From assembly GCA_021325675.1 (NCBI GenBank), contig JAJTCM010000008.1, forward strand, positions 1-64,000: DNA of 64,000 nt, in the 5' to 3' direction. Below, one piece after another: positions 18,646 through 27,655 of the stretch. Within the stretch, counting starts at the first letter, position 1. Each line of letters starts with the position of its first letter. The DNA comes from Crocinitomicaceae bacterium. Lineage in GTDB: Bacteria > Bacteroidota > Bacteroidia > Flavobacteriales_D > Crocinitomicaceae. The position numbers and the translations under genes were made by a program. Below the pieces are notes generated by a model that had not been told where the DNA came from, did not search any database, and saw only the letters and a list, made by a program, of their open reading frames with translations.

Positions 18646-19131
18646 TTATTGCTTGTAAAAATATTTGCTTTTTTTACCGTAAGAAATCAAAACGGAATCC
18701 CGGTAAATTGCCTGAATTTTATAGCCGTCAAACACATCGTCACCTTTGCGCAGGAAAAATTGCTCATTGTCAATATTCAGCAGTGCAAGCGGGTTTTTGG
18801 AATCTGTTTTTCTGATCAGGCCATAATAGCGGATTTTCACCCAGCTTTGTTCTACAGGATAAACTTTTTGACGGGGTTCAACTGTCTTGCGGATGCGGGG
18901 AACAGTATCCGGACGGGAAACCGCGCTCATTTTTCCACCGAAAGGATCACGGTAATTCGCAGCAAGCTGGAAAGTATCCCGCTTAATACGGAGATCGGAC
19001 AAAGCGAAGGAATTCCCATTCGAAGGCGGACCGGCATCGGCTTCGAGATTGGATTTGATCCGGAAAAAAACCTGGTACCAGATCACCCCGACCACAATCA
19101 GCATCAAATATGTCAAGCCCTTATTTTTCAT
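18646..19131 (-). CDS. GspC/PilP-like inner-membrane secretion protein (161 aa)
   Basis: One N-terminal membrane segment (about residues 7-24) is followed by a short periplasmic region. It contains the RDPFGG motif at about 62-67 and an HR-like beta domain at about 95-161 (YYGLIRKT, LALLNI, FFLRKGDDVFDGYKI, VLISYG). GspC and PilP proteins use this domain to connect the inner-membrane platform to the secretin. It is shorter than typical GspC and has no PDZ domain, which is common for PilP-like versions. It is the last gene of the gsp unit, and its ATG overlaps the previous stop by one base. The fold and position fit well; the exact name is family-level. Confidence 0.7.
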   Translation of the reverse strand: MKNKGLTYLMLIVVGVIWYQVFFRIKSNLEADAGPPSNGNSFALSDLRIKRDTFQLAANYRDPFGGKMSAVSRPDTVPRIRKTVEPRQKVYPVEQSWVKIRYYGLIRKTDSKNPLALLNIDNEQFFLRKGDDVFDGYKIQAIYRDSVLISYGKKSKYFYKQ

Positions 19132-20147
19132 CAGAGTATGCTGAATTGACCGTTTGTTGAAAACGAAGACGTGTTACCGGCCTCATCTAAATTACGTACC
19201 CGCCAGTAAAAAGTGCCTGTTTCAAAGATATCAAGTGTTCCGGTAAAAGTACCGCTGCTGTTCGAAATGCTGAACGTCCCGGAGTCGATTATATTCGTAA
19301 AGTTAGTGTCGTCGGCAACTTCCAAAACGGAATACATCGGAGATTTAATGATGCCGGTATCATTAGAATTTTGCCAGCTGAACGTAATCGTTCCTGTACT
19401 TAATTGCTCCAGCCCGGTAGGCGAAATTAAAGTTGGTATCACCGGTGTGGTGGTGTCAATGTAAAAACGGCGCGTGCTTACAGTAGTCTCACCACCATTC
19501 ACATACGCCCGGACACCCCAATGGTACTGGCCTTCACCCAAATCATTAATCAACGTATACTGTGTCCCGCTGATATCGGGCTTGTCTTCTATAATCTGGG
19601 TTGGGGCAAAATAGCTTGTACCCTTCCGGAGCGAAAATTCATAGGTCGCATTGCCCAGGGCATTCCAGTCAAACAGCCCATTTTCAAAATCCTCATGTTC
19701 GTGGTAATCTTCGTTGAAATAAGCTCCGTCAGGTGGAGATACCAGCGTAACAACATCCGATGATTCGTTGGGTTCCACGCCTACCCAAAACTTCACCGGG
19801 CCGAGCGTATGTGAGCTGTAGCCTTCATTCATCGCCGTCAGCATCAGCTCATACTCGTTTGAATCCAGGCTGATAAAGATCGACTCGCTTGTCACCATGG
19901 AATCAATGGCATAGCTTTGAATATTGGAAAACGATTTGCTGACAACCTGCAAATGATATTTCGTTGCCCCTTCGATTTCCTCCCATTTGAAATGAACGGG
20001 ATTCTCGGCAACGGTATCGTTCGCTTGCGGCAAAATCATCACGGGAACCGTTTCACTGATGTCCGTCGCAATAATTTCCTTGCAGCTCTGCAATCCCAGC
20101 AACAGAATTCCACCCGCTAAAAACATTCTCAATTTTCCATTCTCCAT
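19131..20147 (-). CDS. FN3/Ig-repeat lipoprotein in the gsp operon (338 aa)
   Basis: The start MENGKLRMFLAGG leads into a lipoprotein signal with lipobox LQSC (Cys22). After it come about three fibronectin/Ig-like beta repeats, each with a typical strand pattern (HFKWEEIEGATKYHLQVVS; FDWNALGNATYEFSLRKG; ITFSWQNSNDTG). A TTG six bases upstream is in frame, but the ATG at 20147 is preferred; the ATG at 20126 is also possible. The gene lies between gspM-like and gspC-like genes. It could help anchor or receive the apparatus at the outer membrane, as pilotins do, but no pilotin similarity is seen. The start lies inside a purine-rich simple repeat. Confidence 0.6.
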   Translation of the reverse strand: MENGKLRMFLAGGILLLGLQSCKEIIATDISETVPVMILPQANDTVAENPVHFKWEEIEGATKYHLQVVSKSFSNIQSYAIDSMVTSESIFISLDSNEYELMLTAMNEGYSSHTLGPVKFWVGVEPNESSDVVTLVSPPDGAYFNEDYHEHEDFENGLFDWNALGNATYEFSLRKGTSYFAPTQIIEDKPDISGTQYTLINDLGEGQYHWGVRAYVNGGETTVSTRRFYIDTTTPVIPTLISPTGLEQLSTGTITFSWQNSNDTGIIKSPMYSVLEVADDTNFTNIIDSGTFSISNSSGTFTGTLDIFETGTFYWRVRNLDEAGNTSSFSTNGQFSIL

Positions 20148-20163
20148 TTTCAATTCTCATTTT
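20123..20163. repeat. degenerate simple repeat over the lipoprotein start
   Basis: The units ATTCTC and ATTTTC/CCATT alternate imperfectly for about 40 bp (GAGAATTGAAAATGGAGAATG on the minus strand). The tract contains four ATGs in different frames, including the likely start at 20147. Its copies are too imperfect for an obvious slippage switch. Confidence 0.5.
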
Positions 20164-20250
20164 TAAACTTCGCAGCCCCGCGCCTTCATTAGCCGTTTAT
20201 GCCTGCCTGAAATTCAGCAAAGGACACAGCTGAGCAAGGGAGCGAAGAAG

Positions 20251-20778
20251 TTATCGTTCATAATTCTGAAGCAGCAAAATCGTGTACAGATCTTCTCCTT
20301 CATCAGCATTCATTTTTTTATATTCATACGACACATTCAGCAGCTTGGCCAGGTCGAATTCCTTTTCCAGGGCATAAATAAACTTCAGGGCATCGATAAA
20401 ATTGCCGCGCAGCACCACGCGATGGGTCAAAACCGTAAAATCGGGGTGCTTGTAGCTCAATACCTCATCAATCTGGTAAACAGTTAAATGCTGTGATTTC
20501 CGGGCAAAAAAGTTCAGGAAACCCTGCTGCACCTTCTCTACTGTAATGTTTTCCTTGCCGATCACTTTATTCAGCTGAAGCAAGGCTTTCTGGATCGTTT
20601 TGACGCTTTGTGCAGCATATTTGGCAGCAATGATCTTATCTTCCACCTCCTGCTTGTAAGCGCGGGTTTCCAGCGTGGTTTTAAAGGACCGCTTGTAGGC
20701 AGCCGCAATGAGCAGCACCCCCAGGATCAGCAGGGCATAATTTTTTTGCTTATATGTATATTTCTCAAAAAAAGTCAT
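20251..20778 (-). CDS. GspM/PilO-like inner-membrane platform protein (175 aa)
   Basis: Bitopic protein: a short cytoplasmic start, one membrane segment (about residues 14-28, NYALLILGVLLIAAAY), a coiled region (about 35-75) and a compact alpha/beta periplasmic domain (about 95-165) with the HRVVLRGNFIDALKFIYALE strand-helix pattern of PilO/GspM ferredoxin-like domains. Its ATG overlaps the stop of the GspL-like gene by 4 bp (ATGA). In T2SS and type IV pilus systems PilN/GspL and PilO/GspM pair in the inner membrane, and this gene pair fits that. A 97-bp gap follows it. Confidence 0.7.
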   Translation of the reverse strand: MTFFEKYTYKQKNYALLILGVLLIAAAYKRSFKTTLETRAYKQEVEDKIIAAKYAAQSVKTIQKALLQLNKVIGKENITVEKVQQGFLNFFARKSQHLTVYQIDEVLSYKHPDFTVLTHRVVLRGNFIDALKFIYALEKEFDLAKLLNVSYEYKKMNADEGEDLYTILLLQNYER

Positions 20779-21941
20779 TTGTCAATGCGTATAACGAGCT
20801 TAAACTCGGCCTGGTTATCAGTCAGTTTCATATAATTCAGCAATTCAACGCGGTTTACCCACTCGAAACGGTTCATTTTTTCCATCCAGTCATCGAGCAC
20901 GGAGCTTGATTGCGTTAAACCGAGCACCTCAATGTTTTCCTGGTCGATTTCTACTTTGCGCTTCTGTTTCAACCTTTCTTTTAAAGGGAAAACGTGCATC
21001 TCAGTCAGCTTGATGGAAGATGGAACGGTTTTTCCAATCGCGTCGATGAAATACGAAGTGAAGGATTTCCCGTTGATCCCCGACGCTAAAATCAGCTGTT
21101 CCTTGCGGATCTTTTCCTGTTCCAGGCGATCCATCAGCGAAAGGTTTTCGTTATTCAAAGCCAGTTCCACTTCCAGGTCGGCAACCTGCTGGTTGAGGTG
21201 GTTGAGGTAAAAATAATTTCCGAGAAGAAGCAGCAAAATCGTGGAAACCATCGCCACTCCGAAAAAGCGGAATTTGCTGTAGTCAACCCAGTTTTGGAGG
21301 GCAGATCGCTTTTCTTCCGCGGAAAAACCGCCGGTCAGCAAGGGTGAATTTTCTTTCAGGTCCATCGCCAGGCTTTCCGTCAGCGCTTCGTTAAAGCTCA
21401 GGAAACGTGTTCCTACCAAACATTGCTCCTGGACGCTTTCCGAACGTTTGAAGTTTTCCAGCTGCCCGTTCACAATACTTACTTCGTGATCAAAAGCCAG
21501 TTTTCCGCCTTCCGCAATATGAAGCAGGCAGGGAACAATCCCGCAGCTAACGTTCAGCAAAAAGGCTTTGAGATTTTTCAGCTCATTCACATGGTCTTCG
21601 ATCAGCGCTTTCCGGAAAAAGGAAGTCACCAGGCGCGAGCCCGCTTCAAAAGTCGTGAAATAAAAATCGTCCTTGTCGCCGTTAACGATTAGCTGTTCCT
21701 TGTAATTCGGAATATTTTCTACCGCGCGGGTCAGGATTCCCGTTCCGCTCACGTGAATGAGGTAAGGCTGTTCTTTTCCGCATTTTTTGACCAAATCCTT
21801 CAGGCTGTCGAAGCTCACAAAATCCCCCGGGCTGCCGCCGCTTATCCGGGCTGCCGCATACGAAACGCCTTCCGTGCTGTAATGTAAGGTAATTACAACA
21901 GCCCGGCGCGGGTTCCATCTATTTTGCAAGGGGTTTTTCAT
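20775..21941 (-). CDS. GspL/PilN-like inner-membrane platform protein (388 aa)
   Basis: The N-terminal half (about 1-225) is cytoplasmic and looks like the GspL/PilM actin-like domain, though no nucleotide motif is clear. One membrane segment follows at about 230-250 (FFGVAMVSTILLLLLGNYFY). Then comes a coiled coil (NHLNQQVADLEVELALNNENL) and a PilN-like periplasmic domain (KTVPSSIKLTEMHVF, SSVLDDWMEKMNRFEWVNRVEL). This layout matches GspL, which binds the ATPase GspE at the inner membrane. It is translationally coupled to the GspM-like gene and lies 1 bp after gspD. Confidence 0.7.
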   Translation of the reverse strand: MKNPLQNRWNPRRAVVITLHYSTEGVSYAAARISGGSPGDFVSFDSLKDLVKKCGKEQPYLIHVSGTGILTRAVENIPNYKEQLIVNGDKDDFYFTTFEAGSRLVTSFFRKALIEDHVNELKNLKAFLLNVSCGIVPCLLHIAEGGKLAFDHEVSIVNGQLENFKRSESVQEQCLVGTRFLSFNEALTESLAMDLKENSPLLTGGFSAEEKRSALQNWVDYSKFRFFGVAMVSTILLLLLGNYFYLNHLNQQVADLEVELALNNENLSLMDRLEQEKIRKEQLILASGINGKSFTSYFIDAIGKTVPSSIKLTEMHVFPLKERLKQKRKVEIDQENIEVLGLTQSSSVLDDWMEKMNRFEWVNRVELLNYMKLTDNQAEFKLVIRIDK

Positions 21942-21942
21942 T

Positions 21943-23847
21943 TTAGTACGATACGATCGGGCGGATTAAAATATGCAGCTTGGATTTCTCTTTTTCTTTG
22001 CTGCGGCTGCTGAATAGCCATTTGAGCACGGGAATACGCGACAAAAACGGAACCCCGGAGCCGGAATTGTTGTTCTTCTTTTCTTCCAAACCACCTAATA
22101 AGATCAGCTCGCCGTTTTTCACGCGCACCAGCGATTCGAATTTCTGTGTTGTCGTGTTTGGCGGTGCAGTCGGGTCGACACGTCCGCTGAAATCGTTCTG
22201 GTCTACCGTAATATCGAGTGTTACGTATTCATCAGCACTTACAAAAGGCTTGAGCGTTACACTCAGGTTCGCTTCAATATTTTTCCAGATTTTGGATTGC
22301 AGGATTCCCTGGTTGTTGATCGTTGTCTGCACGTTGACCTGCGTTTCCTGGTAATACGTCGTTTGACCGATCGAAATTTTAGCCTGGTGCCCGTTCAGCG
22401 TTGAAATTTTCGGGGTGCTTTCAATATCGATTACGTTGTTGTTTTCCAGTGCCTGCAGCGACAGGTAGAATCTTTCAGTCACCTGCCCCAGGTTCACAAA
22501 GCCAAAGCCTGTAATGGTGTTCAGGATGCTATTGATGGCTTCCGATCCAAGCTCAACGTTCAGTTCCGGGAAAATCGTCCCTGATGTTGTTGTCGGTTCA
22601 TCCTTGATGCCACCTTTCAAGCCTGTTTTAACCGTTGACCCCCGTTTCGAAACGACGAGCATTACGTCGATCTGAACCATCGGAACTACGAGGTCAATTG
22701 ATTTCAGGAAGTTTTTCAGTTCAATGATGCGGCGCTCATTCCCGGACACAACCAAACCGTTGAGCTCAACAAATTCGGAAATTTCGAGGTCTGTCGTCAG
22801 GTCTTTCGGGATCAGTGCTTTTACGTTTTCAATCGTCCGGTTTTCCATGCGGATCAATTCCGTAATGCGCAGGCCTTCCATCTTGTTTTCACCGATCACA
22901 TAAATACCGCCTTCAGACTTGTAATTGTATTTTGTTCCATTGAACAGTTTCCTCAAAAGCTCCTCGAAGCTCACGTTTTGCAGCTCGAGGTTCGTTTTAC
23001 CTTCCAGTGCGGAATAGATTACGTAGTGCTGACCGGTTTCTTCAGCTGCCGTGCGGATAATCTCAAACAAATCCGCATTGTTGGAATAAATGTCAAGTGT
23101 GCCTGTCGCAGTTTTTTTAATGGATAAATCATCCGGGTTTGTGCTTCCTTTAACAGGGTTGCGGCCTGAAGAATTGCTTCCATTCCTCCCACCTTCCTGT
23201 GCTGCTGCGGCCACCGCTGACACGGAGTAATAGCCTTCAGCGCTTTTAGCGATTTGCAGGGAATTGTTTTTCGCCAGCATGTCTAGCACCTGTTCAAAAG
23301 GACGGTTCTGGAAAAATGCGTTTACCTGCTTTTCGCGGATATCAGGAGCGAGTACAAAGTTCTTATCAGAAATTTTCGTCAGTTTTTCAAACACCCGCCA
23401 CAGGGTATCATTTTTCAGGTCCATGGAAAGAAACTGGTTGGCAGAATTGTAATTCAGGTCTATTTCTCTCACAGGCCTGATGACAACCGGCTCCTTTTTG
23501 ACCGTCCGTTTTTTGACGGAGATAATTGATCCGACAAAGTTGTATTCGATATCGAAATTGAGGTAGAGGAAAACAAGCATATCCTTCACCTGCGCATCGT
23601 AAAAATTATAGGAAATCAGCTGGTTAATCGTCGGGTCGACTGTAATGTTGAGGTTGTTTTCCAGCGCCACGGAAGAAATCAGCTCGTGAAGCGGCAAACC
23701 GGTCAGGTTCAGCTGTAGCTTGTTGTTGAACCCCGGCTGGCGGTACGCGAGGGAATCCAGCTTGAAACGCAGCTGGCTTTCGGTAAATTCCTGTGCAAAA
23801 AGCCCGCAGCCGATTGTTAAAAAGAATATGAATAGTGTCGTTTTCAT
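21943..23847 (-). CDS. gspD: type II/IV pilus secretin GspD/PilQ-like (634 aa)
   Basis: The signal peptide MKTTLFIFFLTIGCGLFAQ is followed by STN-like N-domains at about 44-104, 138-205 and 258-320 (LHELISSVALENNLNITVD; ENVKAL). An N3-like domain follows at about 326-390 (NGLVVSGNERRIIELKNFLKS), then the secretin domain at about 390-634 (VQIDVMLVVS; STLNGHQAKISIG; GELILLGGLEEKK; VPFLSRIPVLKWLFSS). Secretins form the outer-membrane channel of type II secretion and type IV pilus machines. The VPxLSxIPxLxxLF motif near the end is diagnostic. A Gly/Ser/Asn-rich linker lies at about 214-240. It is 4 bp before gspE stops, within the same operon. Confidence 0.93.
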   Translation of the reverse strand: MKTTLFIFFLTIGCGLFAQEFTESQLRFKLDSLAYRQPGFNNKLQLNLTGLPLHELISSVALENNLNITVDPTINQLISYNFYDAQVKDMLVFLYLNFDIEYNFVGSIISVKKRTVKKEPVVIRPVREIDLNYNSANQFLSMDLKNDTLWRVFEKLTKISDKNFVLAPDIREKQVNAFFQNRPFEQVLDMLAKNNSLQIAKSAEGYYSVSAVAAAAQEGGRNGSNSSGRNPVKGSTNPDDLSIKKTATGTLDIYSNNADLFEIIRTAAEETGQHYVIYSALEGKTNLELQNVSFEELLRKLFNGTKYNYKSEGGIYVIGENKMEGLRITELIRMENRTIENVKALIPKDLTTDLEISEFVELNGLVVSGNERRIIELKNFLKSIDLVVPMVQIDVMLVVSKRGSTVKTGLKGGIKDEPTTTSGTIFPELNVELGSEAINSILNTITGFGFVNLGQVTERFYLSLQALENNNVIDIESTPKISTLNGHQAKISIGQTTYYQETQVNVQTTINNQGILQSKIWKNIEANLSVTLKPFVSADEYVTLDITVDQNDFSGRVDPTAPPNTTTQKFESLVRVKNGELILLGGLEEKKNNNSGSGVPFLSRIPVLKWLFSSRSKEKEKSKLHILIRPIVSY

Positions 23848-23851
23848 CAGA

Positions 23852-25264
23852 TTAAAATCCTGTTAATAGGGCATAAACCTCGTCGAGAGAGGTCACACCT
23901 TCCGTTAGTATTTCCAGCGCGCGCGTCGCCAGGTCTTTGATGCCGCGCGATTCCAGCTTGTCCTGGATGTGGCTGTCATTATTTTTGATGGCAATTGCCA
24001 GCTCTTCGTCAATCGGGATTACTTCATACAAAGCTATCCTTCCTTTGTAACCCGTGAAATGACATTGGTCACAGCCCACGGCAACATGGTGTTTTGCCGG
24101 CATGTGTTCCTGTGACAGACCATAAGGCCAGTCGGACGGGATTAAATCCACCTCGCTTTTGCAATTGGTGCAGAGCTTACGGACCAAACGCTGCGCCACG
24201 CTCGAGTTGATCGTATTTGCCAGTAAAAACGAGGGTACGCCCATGTCGATCAGACGGGAAATCGTTCCCCACGCCGAATTGGTATGGATCGTAGATAAAA
24301 CAAGGTGGCCGGTCAGGGCCGCACGGATCGCCATTTGTGCCGTTTCTCCGTCGCGAATCTCTCCGAGCATGATCACGTCCGGATCCTGGCGCAGGAAAGA
24401 GCGCAGGGCACTGGCAAAAGTAAGGCCGATACTTTCTTTAAGCTGTACCTGGTTGATCCCTTCCAATGTATATTCAATCGGGTCTTCTACCGTGACCACG
24501 TTTCGTTTTTCGTCATTCAGGAGCTTCAGCGTAGCGTATAAAGTTGTCGTTTTTCCCGAACCTGTCGGCCCGCTGATGAGGATAATCCCGTTGGGTTTTT
24601 TGATCCCTTCAAGGTAACGCATTTTTTCAACTTCCGAAAAACCGAGCTTTTCCATGCTCAGCGAAGAAGCATCGTGCCCAAGGAGACGCAGTACGATTTT
24701 TTCCCCGTGTAAGGTTGGCAGGATGGAAACCCGCATATCGAAATCCTGGTACTGGATCCGGCCGTCTTGTGGCAGGCGTTTTTCTGAGATGTCCAGGTTA
24801 CTCCGGATTTTCACTTTGTTGATCAGCTCGGGGTAATCCTCCTTGTCGAGCACATAGCGCTGGATCAGGTGACCGTCCACACGCATCCGTACCCGGGCGC
24901 GATCGGCAAAAACCTCGATGTGGATATCACTGCTTCCGAGCTGGTTCGCTTCCTGGATGAGCCGGTCGACAAAATCGAGCTTGGCGTCAAAACTGAACTT
25001 TTGCTCCTGGTCGTTCGAGGTCCGGTAGTATTTTCCTAAGGCCCGCTGGATATTAATTTTATCGCTTGGTACCAGCTCCACTTCCGTTCCCAGCAAAGCA
25101 ACAAGCTCTTCCCGTGTCAGCTGCTGATCGGCTGTTTCGTCGATCCAAAGCACAAAGCATTTGTCTTCCTTCGCTTTCGGGATGACGCGGTAATGCCAGG
25201 CTAAATCCGAGCGGATGAGCTGCTGGGTTTCAGGATCGATCGCTATTTCGTTGAAGCTGCTCAA
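23852..25264 (-). CDS. gspE: secretion/pilus assembly ATPase GspE/PilB (470 aa)
   Basis: This cytoplasmic hexameric ATPase drives pseudopilus assembly. Walker A is GPTGSGKTT (232-240), the Asp box is VTVEDPIEY (257-265), Walker B is DPDVIMLGEIRD (about 294-305) and the His box is TGHLVLSTIHTN (318-329). A tetracysteine zinc site CTNC/CDQC (Cys365, 368, 398, 401) is as in GspE and PilB. The N1E-like domain is short. The start is TTG at 25264, overlapping the previous stop as TTGA; no in-frame ATG occurs before the conserved core, so TTG seems real. Confidence 0.95.
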   Translation of the reverse strand: MSSFNEIAIDPETQQLIRSDLAWHYRVIPKAKEDKCFVLWIDETADQQLTREELVALLGTEVELVPSDKINIQRALGKYYRTSNDQEQKFSFDAKLDFVDRLIQEANQLGSSDIHIEVFADRARVRMRVDGHLIQRYVLDKEDYPELINKVKIRSNLDISEKRLPQDGRIQYQDFDMRVSILPTLHGEKIVLRLLGHDASSLSMEKLGFSEVEKMRYLEGIKKPNGIILISGPTGSGKTTTLYATLKLLNDEKRNVVTVEDPIEYTLEGINQVQLKESIGLTFASALRSFLRQDPDVIMLGEIRDGETAQMAIRAALTGHLVLSTIHTNSAWGTISRLIDMGVPSFLLANTINSSVAQRLVRKLCTNCKSEVDLIPSDWPYGLSQEHMPAKHHVAVGCDQCHFTGYKGRIALYEVIPIDEELAIAIKNNDSHIQDKLESRGIKDLATRALEILTEGVTSLDEVYALLTGF

Positions 25265-25725
25265 ATCAGTGGAATATCGTATAAATCAGCAAATAAAATA
25301 AGTCCTCCGAGGTAAAACGCCATATAGCCCGCGAAAGGAATTTCCCTGTCGGTCTTTTTCAGGAGGGTCAAAACACCGTGCACCAGCAAAACAAAAACAG
25401 TTCCGGTGATAAAGTAAAACAAAAAGGTTTGTGTGTTAAACAACGGTGAAACCGCCAGCAGGAAAAGGATGTCCCCCCAGGCAAAAAAACCGTCGAACGG
25501 ATTAATCAAACGCCTGTTTTTAAAGGTCAGGTAAAGCGTCAGCCCACTCATCAAAACAACGAGCACGCCCACGTTCCAGGCAAGCTGCTTCCAATCCAGG
25601 TGGTTCCAGGAATACCACAACGAAAAGCCCAGGATGACTGGAAAAACAAACCAATACACCGCTTTCAGCTTTAAGTCCTGGAGGAACACGAAAAGCATAA
25701 TCCCTATGAGCAAATACGCCGCCAT
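25261..25725 (-). CDS. short prepilin peptidase-like A24 protease (154 aa)
   Basis: Multi-pass membrane protein, about six segments. The two aspartates expected for A24 prepilin peptidases are at Asp17 (FLQDLKLKAVYW) and Asp85 (FAWGD). The second lies in a GxGD-type motif with Ala for the first Gly. The last segments (IPFAGYMAFYLGGLILF) also follow the family. The usual N-terminal methyltransferase domain with CxxC pairs is absent, so it would process pseudopilins without the classic methylation domain. It lies between gspG and gspE, overlapping both. Alternative: a degenerate homologue. Confidence 0.75.
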   Translation of the reverse strand: MAAYLLIGIMLFVFLQDLKLKAVYWFVFPVILGFSLWYSWNHLDWKQLAWNVGVLVVLMSGLTLYLTFKNRRLINPFDGFFAWGDILFLLAVSPLFNTQTFLFYFITGTVFVLLVHGVLTLLKKTDREIPFAGYMAFYLGGLILFADLYDIPLI

Positions 25726-26156
25726 TAATCCACCTGCACTTCTTTCAACACCCCGTCCTGGTCAATTTCCCATTGGTTCTTTTTCCCGTCGCCGTTAAAA
25801 TCAACCACCGCCTCGGCTTTCGCTTTAAAGCCCGTTACGGAAGCTTCCATGATGGAAACCTCGTAGTTGGCCGTACCGCCTGAAACCACCGTTTTGTGCG
25901 GCATATAATTGATCGTATTTAAATCCGGGGAATATTTGGAGAATTGCAGGAAATAAGCGTATTGCAGGTTGTGGATCATTTTCAGCTCCTGCTGCGCTTC
26001 CAGGCTTTTGGTCCGTGAAGCGACACCCGCGTTATTCGGCACAACGAGCATGATCAAAATACCCATAATAGCGAGTACAATCAATATTTCTGCAAGGGAA
26101 AAGGCTTTTACCAAAAAGCTTTTTTGGCTTTTCCGTGAATAATTGTTAAGCTTCAT
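25725..26156 (-). CDS. gspG: major pseudopilin GspG-like (143 aa)
   Basis: The prepilin signal is clear: a basic leader, cleavage after Ala18 (VKA^FSLAEILIVLAIMGI), Phe at +1 and Glu at +5 (Glu23), followed by a hydrophobic helix. The C-terminal VDFNGDGKKNQWEIDQDG (about 118-135) resembles the calcium site of GspG. Major pseudopilins build the T2SS piston or pilus fibre. It is the first gene of the second gsp unit and comes after a 413-bp non-coding stretch with its own promoter box; its stop overlaps the peptidase start by one base. Confidence 0.9.
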   Translation of the reverse strand: MKLNNYSRKSQKSFLVKAFSLAEILIVLAIMGILIMLVVPNNAGVASRTKSLEAQQELKMIHNLQYAYFLQFSKYSPDLNTINYMPHKTVVSGGTANYEVSIMEASVTGFKAKAEAVVDFNGDGKKNQWEIDQDGVLKEVQVD

Positions 26157-26208
26157 TAAAACCAGTGTTTAGTATTAGATATAAAGCGTTTACACACTTT
26201 TTATTGTT

Positions 26209-26216
26209 CAAAAGTA
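26209..26216 (-). promoter_or_regulatory. -7 box for the gspG unit
   Basis: TACTTTTG on the minus strand fits the Bacteroidota TAnnTTTG -7 consensus, about 50 bp before the gspG ATG. A -33 TTTG at the usual distance is not seen. The same TACTTTTG box precedes the other gsp unit at 30618-30611. Confidence 0.45.
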
Positions 26217-26334
26217 CAAATTTATTACTTTATGTCCTGAAAAATTTAGTCGAAAAAGTGATTATAGCCGATTAATGATACATCTGTTTACTATACTTTA
26301 AATTCACATATGATAAATTGAAGAATAACCGTAT

Positions 26335-26479
26335 CGTCCCTACGGGTCTTTATTCTCAACCCTGCCTTGACAGGCAACCATATATCAGTCCTACGGGCTT
26401 ATTTACAATTCTTTAAATTCCGTAGGGATAAAATATTTGTAATATGATACGTAAAACTACCTGAAGTCTCGTAGGGACG
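26335..26479. repeat. nested palindromic intergenic repeat with CCTACGGG boxes
   Basis: Four CCTACGG-type boxes are arranged symmetrically. The outer pair CGTCCCTACG (26335-26344) and CGTAGGGACG (26470-26479) is a perfect inverted repeat. The inner pair is TCCTACGGG (26389-26397) and CCGTAGGGA (about 26420-26428). Both share a centre near 26408. This resembles REP/MITE-like intergenic repeats of Bacteroidota; copy number elsewhere is unknown. Confidence 0.6.
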
Positions 26480-26569
26480 GCACCTTCCTCCATTTTAAAG
26501 TACTTTGTAGCCGGCCAGAGAAAGCGTTCGGTCTACCACTCATAACTTCCAAACCCACAACTCCAAAAC

Positions 26570-27655
26570 TCACTTAATAACATTGCTCAGGTTGAACATC
26601 GGCATGTACATCGCGACCATGATTACGCCGACAATGGTACCAATGAGCACAATGATCAAAGGTTCGATGATCGTCCCGATGAGCTTGGTGCGGAATTCGA
26701 TTTCTTCCTGGTTTTGTTTCGTCAGGCGCTCAAACGTACTGTCGAGCTGGTTGATCTCTTCGGCGATTTTTACAAGGGAAATCAAGCGCTTGTCGAAAAG
26801 GTCAAATTTAGAAAGTCCATAGTGCAGTGATTCGCCGGAGATAATGTCTTTCCGCACTTCCTGCATCGCTACTTCCAGCGGATAGAAGCCGATCATTTCC
26901 TCGACCAGCTCAAGCGAGTTGACCAGCGGTGTTTTGGAAGAAAGCAGCAAAGCCATACTCTGGCAAAAACGCGCCATATAGATTTTTTTCATCAGCGGCC
27001 CGAAAACCGGGATTTTAAGCACAAAGCCCGACATCATTTTCCGGTACCAGGCTTCTTTGCGCTGGGTGTAAAAATAAATGGAGCAGAGGACCGCCGCACC
27101 TAAAAACCAGATCAAAAAGGTGGAGAAATGCTGCGAAAGCCAGATTATTTTTTGGGTGAGGGGCGGTAATTCCTGGCCAAACTGCTTGAAGACGTCCTGG
27201 AACATCGGCACGACACTGGTGAGCATGAAATACAACACCCCAAACGTGATCATGATGACAAAGCCCGGGTAGGTAAACACACCGATCAGCTGGCGGCGAA
27301 GCTTCACCTTGTCGGCATAAAAACTGGCCAGGTGGCCCAAAACGATTTTCAAACGCCCGGTTTCTTCCCCGATGCGCACACTCTGGTATTCATAAGGCGT
27401 AAAATGCCCTGATTTCTGCAAGGATTCGGAGAGGGAAGAACCAACAACGAGGGCGGCAGAAATTTCTTCCAGAATGGCCTTGATCCGTTTTTTCTCCTGT
27501 TCTTCGATAAGAATGGATAAGGCGCGCTGCATGTCAACCCCACTTTCGAGCAGGGACGTGAACTCATTGTAAAAGCTCTCTTTGGCCTTATCGGTAAAAG
27601 CTTTGCCAATCGTCAGCTCGCGTTGAAACAATCCTGGTTTTTGTTCTTCTTTCAT
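26570..27655 (-). CDS. gspF: inner-membrane platform protein GspF/PilC (361 aa)
   Basis: Two T2SSF domains (about 30-150 and 220-340) are present with the usual motifs: VGSSLSESLQKSGHFTPYEY, RIGEETGRL, and their repeats SGESLHYGLSKFDLFDKRL and KIAEEINQL. Membrane segments lie at about 128-150, 172-190 and 330-355, ending IVGVIMVAMYMPMFNL, typical of the family. It forms the inner-membrane core that couples GspE to pseudopilins. The ATG overlaps the previous stop by 4 bp. It is the last gene of the first gsp unit. Confidence 0.95.
   Translation of the reverse strand: MKEEQKPGLFQRELTIGKAFTDKAKESFYNEFTSLLESGVDMQRALSILIEEQEKKRIKAILEEISAALVVGSSLSESLQKSGHFTPYEYQSVRIGEETGRLKIVLGHLASFYADKVKLRRQLIGVFTYPGFVIMITFGVLYFMLTSVVPMFQDVFKQFGQELPPLTQKIIWLSQHFSTFLIWFLGAAVLCSIYFYTQRKEAWYRKMMSGFVLKIPVFGPLMKKIYMARFCQSMALLLSSKTPLVNSLELVEEMIGFYPLEVAMQEVRKDIISGESLHYGLSKFDLFDKRLISLVKIAEEINQLDSTFERLTKQNQEEIEFRTKLIGTIIEPLIIVLIGTIVGVIMVAMYMPMFNLSNVIK

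Larger units (their letters stand above)
26157..26569. other. non-coding gap between the two gsp units
   Basis: No ORF is supported. The stretch holds a promoter box for gspG at 26209-26216 and a nested palindromic repeat at 26335-26479. The remainder is AT-rich with no further feature seen. Confidence 0.6.
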
